A stretch of 64,000 nucleotides of DNA from Fastidiosipila sp964627125 (GTDB lineage: Bacteria > Bacillota > Clostridia > Saccharofermentanales > Fastidiosipilaceae). The position numbers and the translations under genes are program-made. The notes under the pieces were generated by a model that did no database searches, was not told where the DNA came from, and saw only the letters and a program-made list of their open reading frames with translations. Within the stretch, counting starts at the first letter, position 1. Every line of letters begins with the position of its first letter. The stretch spans positions 18,365 to 82,364 of the forward strand of contig CAZVJQ010000002.1 of assembly GCA_964627125.1 (NCBI GenBank), read 5' to 3'. This document shows, in pieces, positions 55,001 through 63,255 of the stretch.

Positions 55001-55456
55001 GCTCTTGATGCATCATATGCTCACTTGAGTAGTCACTTTGCAAATGATAATAAATACAGAGAAATTACTACTGAGGATAAGATTAATAATTTAATGAAGA
55101 GGCTAGAGTTGAGTTCTATTGGAATGGAAGAAGATGACTTGCATTTATTAATGCAACATTCTTTAGATTTAGTTGATGAGATTATAGCTAAGATTTCTTC
55201 AGGGGATTTCTCATCTAGACCAAGAGCTGAATCTATTTATTCTGATCCAACTAGATATACTGAGTATAGAGCTCTAGCTCAATTAGATAGAGGGCACATT
55301 AGAGTTGAGTATGAGGAGCCATTGCGTGATATTACTTCTAATATTGATGCGGAGGCGAGTTCTAGTGTTAAGGGTAGATCTAATGCAGATAAAGATAAAC
55401 AGCATTTGAGTATAATTTTGCAGAATAAATATAGTGAAATTGCGGAGGTAGACTAA
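52010..55456 (+). CDS. addB: AddB/RexB-type helicase-nuclease subunit B
   Basis: An 1148-residue partner of AddA in double-strand break resection. The N-terminal part is helicase-like and inactivated; the C-terminal RecB-family nuclease is intact, with LRGLIDRVDIVD, FRVIDYKTGNK and YYGYDLQLPIYL near residues 940-1000. The segment SISQLEKYRSNPFSYYVEYLLGLK (about 785-808, in parts) normally contains the first cysteine of an iron-sulfur cluster (CPF); here it is NPF, and I find no cysteine in the whole protein. It therefore resembles RexB-type subunits lacking the cluster. It overlaps addA (TAATG). GCTTTGCCC lies in it at 53990. Confidence 0.9.
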   Translation: MRIVYSDNRRELAKHLRELVWQDHLDKPFSRGFFIVPESEKANMERLYFEENNDRSLMLEEILSFQRFSLRMSEISGAKNDSRANAAIATYLLSELINELDEDLDYFKSANEKPAYLNKIKDVLGDLWRFEIVPEMLEEVSSQAKESLDLNFSNKLKDLALISDKYKEKLKNNNIVPSDARLEDLKNTLELLVEKLELVNGNYDRLDFPFNNFSFLKDSSIWIYGFGISRSFTPQETAIVEALDKLVKELVIAVEADFIPNDLEDLNRGKRQFIAGRSLIHSFSIKYPDLKIETLDSKNTYLAKYSFDQFNTPEDESRYIAGKIKWLLFENEDIKPQNIGIALASPSQALSMRIALEELNLPFYMQDTGDLDYALLDSYLKGFLNMIKYPDDLSMIINYVKNPYSGLNPEEQDDLIDFWHSRAFEGYEIWEEQKYAHVYRPGELNLNIYEDEDEDIGELLDLEEDINLDMRINRINLYRSKALNSVKELILTTRDNLTIHEYTSRVIEFLSSSTLADKVQEKIGLLIDANRRDDAEIESKSWNNLIKSLSAFLELERSEKISIDDYLYYLEEAYLANNKMRIPANANQIIVSSLKQMASENVDVLFIVNAMQKTIPQNADRLSILNSIDRFKMNQVLENELPDPEKHLINANESDLWGLMALPKKYISISYAGNLDDESNTLKRFRERMGVELVSHENLYGLVDPRLAKPERAWMRVNVKDLEVESEAIDVLKEYLEATREYILSIWSEGVVGREMEQNGSLYLDKDLVARALSEKRKWSISQLEKYRSNPFSYYVEYLLGLKSKQTYKPEASKFGTLVHKVMELAQMDWQANVDLKDGSRDENLKTLLGSIDSEIIQKYLVDSAIEDKELELFFESGSPYLSRHKAYLTSLQGSRVQIRELMDSDIEWLPFDSEWTFGFSDDRSFKINLSSNKEISLRGLIDRVDIVDIDESRSGFRVIDYKTGNKRVDFARLYYGYDLQLPIYLAAFEKLNPGFVALDASYAHLSSHFANDNKYREITTEDKINNLMKRLELSSIGMEEDDLHLLMQHSLDLVDEIIAKISSGDFSSRPRAESIYSDPTRYTEYRALAQLDRGHIRVEYEEPLRDITSNIDAEASSSVKGRSNADKDKQHLSIILQNKYSEIAEVD

Positions 55457-58400
55457 TGAGTGAAAAATTAATTCTTGAACCTGCTATTAAATTCACTGAT
55501 GAACAGAGCGAAGCTATTAATGCTGATGCAGGAAATATCTTAGTATCTGCAGCCGCTGGTTCTGGTAAAACTGCTGTTATGACTGAGAGAATTGTTAGAC
55601 GCTTGATTAGTGGTGACATCAGTTTAGATGATATTTTAGTTCTAACATTTACAGATGCTGCTAGTCAGAATATGTCTAAGAAGATAGAAGAGAAGTTGTA
55701 TCAATATGAGGAGAGTTATACTAATCTTTCTCAAGTTGATGCAGCACTTGAGATTTCGAATCAGATAAATTTATTGCCTATTAGCCATATTGAGACAATT
55801 CATGCATTTTGTTTGTCGCTGATTAAGACTTTTCCCGAAGAAGTTAAAAATGAGAAGGGGGAGCAAGTACTTGCTGCTAATTTTTCTACTGCAGATGAAA
55901 ATTTATCTAATGAATTGAGTGAAGAAGCACTCAATAAGACTCTTGAAGATTTTTATATAAGAACGGAAGCCTTAGCTAAGTTAGATGGTGCGGAGAAAGA
56001 GTGGGCTAAAGATGCATTAGGAGTGATTGATGTATATGCAGCAGGTAGAAATGATGAAAACTTAAGGGGGCTAATTAAATCCATTTATTCTGAACTCAGA
56101 TCTTTCCCGGATTATAAAGATTCAGTGGAAGAAGAACTATCTGATCTTTTAGTGCTAGCTGATAATTTTTCTAGTTCTAAACACATAGAGTTACTGTTTG
56201 ATGGACTTGAACTTCGATTAAGTTCAGCACTATTAAATGTAGATAATTTAAAGAGAAGATTAAATAATCCAAGTTTAGTTTTTGCAGGTAAAACTGCTAA
56301 AACAAATCATGATGAATATGCAAATATGTATTCAAGTATCTTCAATATGCTTGATGATATTAAGGTTTTAATAGATGCTGCTCGAAATTCAGGAGAATAT
56401 GCAGCTGCTTGGGATAAGATTTTTGAGCTAAAATCTGGAGTTTTGTTTGAGAAGCCAAGGAGAGCTAGCATTAAAGAAGGGGAAGAAGTTCCTGACTTAG
56501 ATGGTTCTGAAGATGCAGATAACTACGATAAGAATAAAGCTAAATTTATTAGGAATCAATTGAAGAATGATTTTATTGATTTACTAGATGATACTCTTCC
56601 AGATGTCTTAGCTTATCTAGATATTAAGAGACCATCCACTCTCGATAATTTAAGTAAATATGAAGCGAAAGCTGTTTGGACTAAAACTATTTCTGAAATA
56701 ACCGATGACATTAAATTAATGTACCCACTTATAAAAATGGTTTTTGAATTAGTTCTCGCTTATGATGAAAACTACTCAGAATTAAAGAACAAGAGAAACT
56801 TAATTGATTTTTCAGACTACGAACACTTTGCCCTGCAAATTATTAGGACAGAAGTGGGGAGAGAGTATTGCTCAGCTAAATTTAAAGAAGTTTATATAGA
56901 TGAGTACCAGGATACTAGTACGATTCAAGAGACTATTATAAGTTCTATTAGTCCTAATAATACCTTTATGGTTGGAGATGTTAAGCAGAGTATTTATAGA
57001 TTTAGAAATGCTCGCCCTGAGATTTTCTTGTCTAAGGCTATGCTTTTCCAAGAGCATGACTTAGGTAAATATTTTGTATTAAGTAAAAACTTTAGAAGTG
57101 AAGCAGGAATATTAGAGTCTATAAATGAGGTCTTCTCTCAGACTATGACTAGTGAATTCTCTGGAATTGACTATAACAATGGTCACCAGATGAATGTGGG
57201 GAGAGAGAATACTAGGTCTAATGGAAGAGTTGAAATATTAGCTAATGTTTCTGAGAAGTCAGATAAAGAATATTTCGATCAGGAAGATATTAGACAGGTT
57301 AATAAGAATAAATTAATCAATTCAAAAATTAATCCTTACATAGCTGAATCTTATTTAGATAGTAATGCTAAGACTAAAAATATTTTCCATATTGCTAGAG
57401 AGATTTTAGAGCTGCAGGCTAGTGGAGTTAATTTAAAAGATATTGCAATTTTATCTAGAAGTAATTTCGATGGAGATGAGATTGCTCGAGTCTTTAACTT
57501 CTTAGGTATATCAAATAATAAAAAGATTAATTCTTCTATTAAAGATACTCATGTATTAGAAATCCAATTGGCTCTACTACAGAGTTTAGATAATTCAAAA
57601 TTAGATATTGAACTTGCTACAATTATGCTTAGCCATTTATTAGTAGAACCATTTAATGAAACTGACCTTCTAGAAATTAGAGTATTTGAAAAAGAAAATA
57701 CAGACAAGAAATCTAATTTTTATGAGGCATGTAAATTCCTGGCTAGTGCAGAGCTAGACGACGGTGCTGAATTTTATGAATTATCTAAGAAAGTAGAAAG
57801 ATTCTTATATAGATATAATCAGTGGAGATTACGTGCTAGTGAGGTAGCAGTCAGTACATTACTGACTGAGATTTGGAATGAAGTAGATTATTTAGAGATT
57901 GTTGCAAAGAATGAGTCCTATATTGATGTAGAAGAATTAGAGAATTTCTTAAATTCAATTCGAAGTCAGGAGATGTCAAGGCGTGTACCTCTAAACTTAA
58001 TTATTCAGAGTTTAGAAGCTGAAGTTAATGAGAATGCTAGAGTAGTAAATGAAAATGACTTAGATGGTGATGGAGTTAATATTTTGACTTTACATAAGAG
58101 TAAGGGATTAGATTTTGACTATGTATTTATCTATAACTTGGAGAAGAATTTAAGAGATAGAACACAAGATAGTAAGATCATTCTTAGTGAGAATTTAGGT
58201 GTTGGTTTCCATGTCGCAGATTCTGATGAGTATGGTCTATATACATATCCTAGCCATGTCAGTGTTGCTATTCTTGAAGAAGAGCATAGAAGATTTTTGA
58301 CTGAAGAAATATGTCTACTTTATGTTGCAATTTCTAGAGCAAAAGAGAAAGTTTATCTTTGTATGAATTTAGACTTAGATTCTAAATATAGTCGTTTGAA

Positions 58401-59460
58401 GATACTTATGGATTTAGCAGCTAGTGAGAATAAAGAATATTTATCTGACTATATTATTTCTACATTGTCTTCATATCAGGATTTCATCTTACTTGCTATG
58501 AGTAGATCAAATGATGCATTAACGAGTGAATTTTGCAGATATTTTGATGCTGACTTAAGAGATGAGATTAATAAGAATTTTGAAAATTCTAGATATATTT
58601 TTAATCTCTACAATAACCAGGAAGATTTAGAAGAGACATTTACTTATCTGAATTCTTATATGTCATTAGGTGATGAGAGCGATAGTGGAAAGATGGGTGA
58701 GGTGGATAATACTAGCCCTTTTAATTTATTAGAATTTTACTACTATCCATTAAATCCAGAACTAGAGTTCCCTGCAGTTCCTAAGAGAACAGTTAGTGAG
58801 ATTAAAAGAAAATCTATGTTGGATGAGAATTTAGACCAGGAGGAAGCAAGTTTCACTAGTGATATTAACTTGGAACTAGCATCACTTGATGAGTTATTGA
58901 ATCAGTCTAAATCAGATAAGTTGACTGCAAGTCAAAGAGGTATTGCTCTTCACTCTGCATTAAGACAATTGAATGTGTTAAAGTTACGTGAAGCTGCTGA
59001 TTTTTCAATTGAATTTAATAAGCAAATAGAGTTGTTAGAAAATGCTGAATTCTTATCTCATAAAGAAATCGAATTAGTTAGGTCATATATTGATTCATTT
59101 GAACTATATACATATTCAAATCTAGCAAGTGAAATAATTGCTAGTGACAACAGCTATAGAGAAATGCCATTTACTTTTAGGTATAGAGATGAGAATGAAG
59201 TAAGTTTAGTTCAAGGTGTTATTGACTTGTGGTTTGAAACTCAAGGGGAAATTACTCTTGTAGATTACAAGTCGGATAGACTTCCTAATGATAAGATTCA
59301 AGCGAGAGCTGTATTATTAGATAGATATGCTATCCAAATGAAAATATATACATTAGCATTGGAAGATAGTATGAATCAGCAGATTGAAAAGATAGTGATT
59401 TGGTCATTAAGTCAGGCAGATGAATTTATATTCAATAGAAGTGACTTAGGATTAGATTAG
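55456..59460 (+). CDS. addA: AddA/RexA helicase-nuclease subunit A
   Basis: A 1334-residue UvrD-like helicase with a C-terminal nuclease. Walker A is SAAAGSGKTAVMTERI (about residues 31-46), motif II IDEYQDTS, motif III GDVKQSIYRFRNARPEIFL, motif V LHKSKGLDFDYVFIYN, motif VI LYVAISRAKEKVYL, and the nuclease core reads VQGVIDLWFETQGEITLVDYKSDR. With AddB it forms the Gram-positive counterpart of RecBCD, regulated by Chi sites. The ribosome site GCGGAGGT lies inside addB. Its stop overlaps by three bases the stop of convergent tadA. No copy of the dispersed nonamer lies in this 4-kb gene. Confidence 0.95.
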   Translation: MSEKLILEPAIKFTDEQSEAINADAGNILVSAAAGSGKTAVMTERIVRRLISGDISLDDILVLTFTDAASQNMSKKIEEKLYQYEESYTNLSQVDAALEISNQINLLPISHIETIHAFCLSLIKTFPEEVKNEKGEQVLAANFSTADENLSNELSEEALNKTLEDFYIRTEALAKLDGAEKEWAKDALGVIDVYAAGRNDENLRGLIKSIYSELRSFPDYKDSVEEELSDLLVLADNFSSSKHIELLFDGLELRLSSALLNVDNLKRRLNNPSLVFAGKTAKTNHDEYANMYSSIFNMLDDIKVLIDAARNSGEYAAAWDKIFELKSGVLFEKPRRASIKEGEEVPDLDGSEDADNYDKNKAKFIRNQLKNDFIDLLDDTLPDVLAYLDIKRPSTLDNLSKYEAKAVWTKTISEITDDIKLMYPLIKMVFELVLAYDENYSELKNKRNLIDFSDYEHFALQIIRTEVGREYCSAKFKEVYIDEYQDTSTIQETIISSISPNNTFMVGDVKQSIYRFRNARPEIFLSKAMLFQEHDLGKYFVLSKNFRSEAGILESINEVFSQTMTSEFSGIDYNNGHQMNVGRENTRSNGRVEILANVSEKSDKEYFDQEDIRQVNKNKLINSKINPYIAESYLDSNAKTKNIFHIAREILELQASGVNLKDIAILSRSNFDGDEIARVFNFLGISNNKKINSSIKDTHVLEIQLALLQSLDNSKLDIELATIMLSHLLVEPFNETDLLEIRVFEKENTDKKSNFYEACKFLASAELDDGAEFYELSKKVERFLYRYNQWRLRASEVAVSTLLTEIWNEVDYLEIVAKNESYIDVEELENFLNSIRSQEMSRRVPLNLIIQSLEAEVNENARVVNENDLDGDGVNILTLHKSKGLDFDYVFIYNLEKNLRDRTQDSKIILSENLGVGFHVADSDEYGLYTYPSHVSVAILEEEHRRFLTEEICLLYVAISRAKEKVYLCMNLDLDSKYSRLKILMDLAASENKEYLSDYIISTLSSYQDFILLAMSRSNDALTSEFCRYFDADLRDEINKNFENSRYIFNLYNNQEDLEETFTYLNSYMSLGDESDSGKMGEVDNTSPFNLLEFYYYPLNPELEFPAVPKRTVSEIKRKSMLDENLDQEEASFTSDINLELASLDELLNQSKSDKLTASQRGIALHSALRQLNVLKLREAADFSIEFNKQIELLENAEFLSHKEIELVRSYIDSFELYTYSNLASEIIASDNSYREMPFTFRYRDENEVSLVQGVIDLWFETQGEITLVDYKSDRLPNDKIQARAVLLDRYAIQMKIYTLALEDSMNQQIEKIVIWSLSQADEFIFNRSDLGLD

Positions 59461-59978
59461 TTGTTTTCTTTGAGGTTTCTACGCTTAGATCTACCACCAA
59501 GTTCATCATCTAGTTTTCGATTTTCTTTACGACGTTTGGAGAAGAAATCCTTTAGTAATTGACTAGCTTCATCCTTTAATAAGCCAGATTCGATTTCAGG
59601 ATAGTGGTTTAAACTGTTTCTTTCAAAAAAATTATCCATGGAATGTATAGCACCAGTTTTTGGATCTGATGCTGCAAAATATATTTTTCTAATTCTAGCT
59701 TGCTGAAGGGCTGAAGCGCACATATGACAAGGTTCAAGAGTTACATAGCAATCGACATCAATTAGCCTCCAAGTATTTAATAGTTTGGAGGCAGTTTGAA
59801 TTGCATTAATTTCCGCATGCAATATGCTACTTTGATTAGTCTCTTTTAAATTATGAGATTGGGCAATTATTTCACCATCTTTAACTAGGACACATCCTAT
59901 TGGAATTTCACCTATTGAAGCTGCAGTTTTTGCTTCTTCTAAGGCTACTTTCATAAATTTTTCGTTTGTTTCAGACAT
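59457..59978 (-). CDS. tadA: tRNA-specific adenosine deaminase
   Basis: A 173-residue zinc deaminase that makes inosine at the wobble position of tRNA-Arg. The motifs LHAEINAI (zinc His and catalytic Glu) and LEPCHMCASAL (PCxxC zinc cysteines) are intact, as is PIGCVLVKDGEIIA. The C-terminal tail is basic (RRKENRKLDDELGGRSKRRN) and a little longer than usual. ATG overlaps the galK stop (TAATG). Confidence 0.94.
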   Translation of the reverse strand: MSETNEKFMKVALEEAKTAASIGEIPIGCVLVKDGEIIAQSHNLKETNQSSILHAEINAIQTASKLLNTWRLIDVDCYVTLEPCHMCASALQQARIRKIYFAASDPKTGAIHSMDNFFERNSLNHYPEIESGLLKDEASQLLKDFFSKRRKENRKLDDELGGRSKRRNLKENN

Positions 59979-61264
59979 TAAATTTCAATTCCACCATAAG
60001 GACGAATACTAATTATTGAGCATGAATCTTTAGAGAAAACTGCTTCCATCATTTCTACATAGGCATCTAGATCTTCAATTCTAATATAAGATTGAATAGT
60101 TCCTCCAAATCCACCACCGTGGATTCTGCAAGCTCCTTTTCCATCATGTTCTTTAATGAATTTTCTACTTAATGCAAGGGCCAAAGCAGCCTCTTGCTCA
60201 TCGTGATTTCCTGGAATTAAAACATTTTGTAATTGAACATCTGAACTTCTACCTGACTCATTAACTAAGTCCAAGAATCTCTCAAAGTCCCCATTTTCTA
60301 GAGCTTCAATTTGTTCTAATGTTCTTTCTTCTTCAGTAAAGAAATGGATTGCTCTTAAAATTGCTCTATCTTCAAATTTTCTTGATAACTCTGATATGGA
60401 AGAGAAAAAATCATCAGGACTTACTTGATTGAGAACATCTTTACCAAAGTGATTTGCAATCTTACCCATATCTTCAGGTATTGCTGCATACTCATGTGTT
60501 AAACCGGCATGTCCTTTATCTGTCTTGGTGATAACCATTTTGTAGCCATATTTTTCAAAGTTTAAGTCAATCTCATTTACAAGTGGATTCTCCTTATCTT
60601 GGAAATCTATACTAATAATTCCTCCAATTGAGCAACCGCTTTGGTCCAATAAACCGCTAGGTTTGCCGAAGTATACATTCTCTGCAAATTGGCCAATCTT
60701 AGCTTGTTCCATTGAGTCAACTTGTCCATCATTAAATAGGTAATTAAATATAGTAGTCATTAGTATTTCAAAAGCTGCTGATGAGGAAAGACCAGAACCA
60801 GCTGGAACAATACTACTTGAGTAGCAATTAAATCCACCAATCTTATATCCTCTATCTACTAAGCCCTTAGCTACACCTCTAACCATTGCAGATGTTTTAT
60901 GTTTTTCTTGTTCTTGTATAGTTAAATCATCTAAATCAATAATGCCTAGAACATTATATCCTTCAGAAATAAGTTGAATCTTATTGTCGTCTCTTGCTTG
61001 TGCAGCAGCAATAATGTCCATGTTTACTGAGCTAGTGATTACTTTACCCAATTGGTGATCTGTATGATTACCTGCAATTTCAGTACGACCTGGAGCAGAG
61101 AAGAATCTCAATTTTGAACCTGTATCTTCGAATCTATCAAGATACATTTGAGCTAGGTTTTCATATCTATTAAGGTGATTGTCTAGTACTTGCTTATCTG
61201 TACCATAAAGTTCTTTAAACTTTTCTAAAACTTCACTACTGTTTGCATTTAAATGTTCATTCAT
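59978..61264 (-). CDS. galK: Galactokinase
   Basis: A 428-residue GHMP kinase phosphorylating galactose in the Leloir pathway. Signature motifs are FSAPGRTEIAGNHTDHQLGKV (about residues 55-75), VPAGSGLSSSAAFEIL (ATP loop) and CRIHGGGFGGTIQSY. ATG 61264 with GGGAG 9 bases ahead is preferred over the TTG at 61279. No other gal genes are in the window; it shares a transcript with tadA. GGCCAAAGC lies in it at 60179. Confidence 0.95.
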   Translation of the reverse strand: MNEHLNANSSEVLEKFKELYGTDKQVLDNHLNRYENLAQMYLDRFEDTGSKLRFFSAPGRTEIAGNHTDHQLGKVITSSVNMDIIAAAQARDDNKIQLISEGYNVLGIIDLDDLTIQEQEKHKTSAMVRGVAKGLVDRGYKIGGFNCYSSSIVPAGSGLSSSAAFEILMTTIFNYLFNDGQVDSMEQAKIGQFAENVYFGKPSGLLDQSGCSIGGIISIDFQDKENPLVNEIDLNFEKYGYKMVITKTDKGHAGLTHEYAAIPEDMGKIANHFGKDVLNQVSPDDFFSSISELSRKFEDRAILRAIHFFTEEERTLEQIEALENGDFERFLDLVNESGRSSDVQLQNVLIPGNHDEQEAALALALSRKFIKEHDGKGACRIHGGGFGGTIQSYIRIEDLDAYVEMMEAVFSKDSCSIISIRPYGGIEI

Positions 61265-61440
61265 ATTTGCTACTCCCAATAAAATTTGTAATACTATTCT
61301 ATATGAATTTTTGGTATCTTTAATGGAATTATATCAATTCATTACAAATCGTTTTAGCTTTTGTGTTAATCTTAATTGCTGAAACTACTATATTAACTAT
61401 TTTTGTTATTAAATAAGATTTAAAACTTGAAGGAGAATTT

Positions 61441-62217
61441 ATGGCGCTAAGTGAAGGTCTATGTACCAACTGCGGTTCTTTAATGCGTATAGACGATGAG
61501 AAGGACGTAGCTATTTGTATATTTTGTTGGGGACAGTCAAATCCAGAAGATGCTATTGCTTTACTAGAGAATAGTGATGGATATGAATACCCAAATGAGG
61601 AATTTGAAGCACCAGAGACTGAAGTAATGCAATCTGCTCTGAAAGCTCAAGGCATGGGGAATTTTAATCTAACTAAAACTATTGAACCTAAACAAACAAG
61701 TACAAGAAAAAGAAACATAGAAATGGCAGGCAAACTTACTCCAAAAGAGAAAGTTGCCTTGCAAGATAAGCCATTAGTTAAACCAGAAGTAAGTAAGAAA
61801 CATAAATGGGGAATTGCAATTGGTGTTGCAGTATTTGCAGTAGCACTAGTTCTTATCGCAGTTCCAACATATTTCTTACGTGAACCTAAGGCTAATGCAA
61901 TTATTGGAAGAATCGAAGAGATTGTAGATATTACAGATGTTGAGAATAGGGTAGACCTAACAAGACAGGATAATAGAGTTATTACAATTGTTAGTCCTGA
62001 TGAAGTTACTGAAGAAGATGCTTTAACTACATTTAATAACTTTGCATCAGTCTATGCAGACGAGTATGGAATTTCTGAAGAAGATGCTAAAGCTAAGGTT
62101 GAAGTATTACTATTGGATCATGTAAGTGGTGGTTATAGAATCATTCAAGAGGATGGAGATATAAATGTAGATAGTGCTCAACGTATTATCGAAGAAGAGG
62201 AAGAAATCATTCCATAG
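61441..62217 (+). CDS. Unknown zinc-ribbon membrane protein
   Basis: A 258-residue protein I do not recognise. The N-terminal 30 residues form a likely zinc ribbon with Cys8, Cys11, Cys26 and Cys29 (CTNCG, CIFC). A polar linker of about 80 residues follows, then one membrane helix (about residues 122-145), and an external domain of about 110 residues rich in Asp, Glu and Val. Such an arrangement, a cytoplasmic zinc ribbon with an outside domain, suggests a sensor or assembly factor, but nothing proves it. The ribosome site GAAGGAG is strong. Monocistronic, with a shared terminator. Confidence 0.75.
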   Translation: MALSEGLCTNCGSLMRIDDEKDVAICIFCWGQSNPEDAIALLENSDGYEYPNEEFEAPETEVMQSALKAQGMGNFNLTKTIEPKQTSTRKRNIEMAGKLTPKEKVALQDKPLVKPEVSKKHKWGIAIGVAVFAVALVLIAVPTYFLREPKANAIIGRIEEIVDITDVENRVDLTRQDNRVITIVSPDEVTEEDALTTFNNFASVYADEYGISEEDAKAKVEVLLLDHVSGGYRIIQEDGDINVDSAQRIIEEEEEIIP

Positions 62218-62247
62218 TTAGTGGAAATTATATATTTGTACAATGAA

Positions 62248-62279
62248 AAAGGACTTCAAAAATTAATTTGAAGTCCTTT
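62248..62279. terminator. Bidirectional terminator, zinc-ribbon gene and trxB
   Basis: Perfect 13-bp stem AAAGGACTTCAAA / TTTGAAGTCCTTT with a 6-base loop. Confidence 0.85.
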
Positions 62280-62301
62280 ATTAATTTCTTAAACTATTAG
62301 T

Positions 62302-63255
62302 CTATTCAGCCCACTCATGCATTACATAAACTGTAGCTTCTTCACCTGCGATTGAACCATCTCCAGTCGCTGTTACAATTTGACGTAAATCTTTAGCAAT
62401 AACATCACCTGCAGCAAATACTCCAGGAATAGAAGTTTTCATTCTTTCATCAGCCTTAATGTATTTTTCCTCATCTAAAATATCTAAGTTTTCTAAGAAT
62501 TTAGTATTTGGAATAATACCAATTTGAGGGAAGATAGCATCTACTTGTACTTCTACTAGATCTGCATCTTCATCAATATTGTTCTTGAACTTAACGATAT
62601 TAACTTTACCTTCTTTACCAATAATCTCTACTGGGCTGTAGTTAAAGTGAACATTTACATTTGAGTTATTCATAACTCTTTCAACGTTAATGTTTTGTGC
62701 TCTTGGAACATCACGTCTTAATACTAGATCTACCTTATCGCTAAATCTTGCCATGTAATCAGCGGCTTCATAAGCACTATCTCCACCACCAATAATAGCA
62801 ACTGGGCTATTGCGGAAGAAGGCTGCATCACATACAGTACAGTATGATACTCCTCGTCCATAATGTTCATCTTCTCCAGGAATACCTAATTTTCTTTCAA
62901 GTGTACCACTGGCTATAATAATAGATTTTGCCTTATAAATCTTACTATATGTCTCAAGTATCTTAATGGAACCATCAATCGTAATTTTTTCTACTTCACC
63001 GAATTCATGTACAGCACCAAATTGTGTAGAGTGAGAAGACATCTTAGTTGCCAAATCTGGACCTAAGATTGAAGCTTCACCTGGCCAGTTTTCTATTTCG
63101 CTAGTTTGATTCAATTTACCACCAGGTAGCACATCTAGCATCATAACCTCTAATCCACCACGACTTGCGTAAATAGCGGCTGTCATTCCTGCTGGACCTG
63201 CACCAATGATAATTAAATCATGTAATTTTTCATCTATAATTTTTTCTCTCGCCAT
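62302..63255 (-). CDS. trxB: Thioredoxin-disulfide reductase
   Basis: A 317-residue FAD/NADPH flavoprotein reducing thioredoxin. It has the FAD motif GAGPAGMTAAIYASRGG, the redox-active CTVCDAAFF, the NADPH motif IIGGGDSAYEAA and the C-terminal FAD contact GVFAAGDV. ATG 63255 has AGGAGAGG 6 bases ahead, so the longer reading from 63294 is rejected. A minus-strand -10 (TATAAT, complement of 63322-63327) lies upstream. It would power thioredoxin for nrdJ and the peroxidase at 6723. Confidence 0.96.
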   Translation of the reverse strand: MAREKIIDEKLHDLIIIGAGPAGMTAAIYASRGGLEVMMLDVLPGGKLNQTSEIENWPGEASILGPDLATKMSSHSTQFGAVHEFGEVEKITIDGSIKILETYSKIYKAKSIIIASGTLERKLGIPGEDEHYGRGVSYCTVCDAAFFRNSPVAIIGGGDSAYEAADYMARFSDKVDLVLRRDVPRAQNINVERVMNNSNVNVHFNYSPVEIIGKEGKVNIVKFKNNIDEDADLVEVQVDAIFPQIGIIPNTKFLENLDILDEEKYIKADERMKTSIPGVFAAGDVIAKDLRQIVTATGDGSIAGEEATVYVMHEWAE

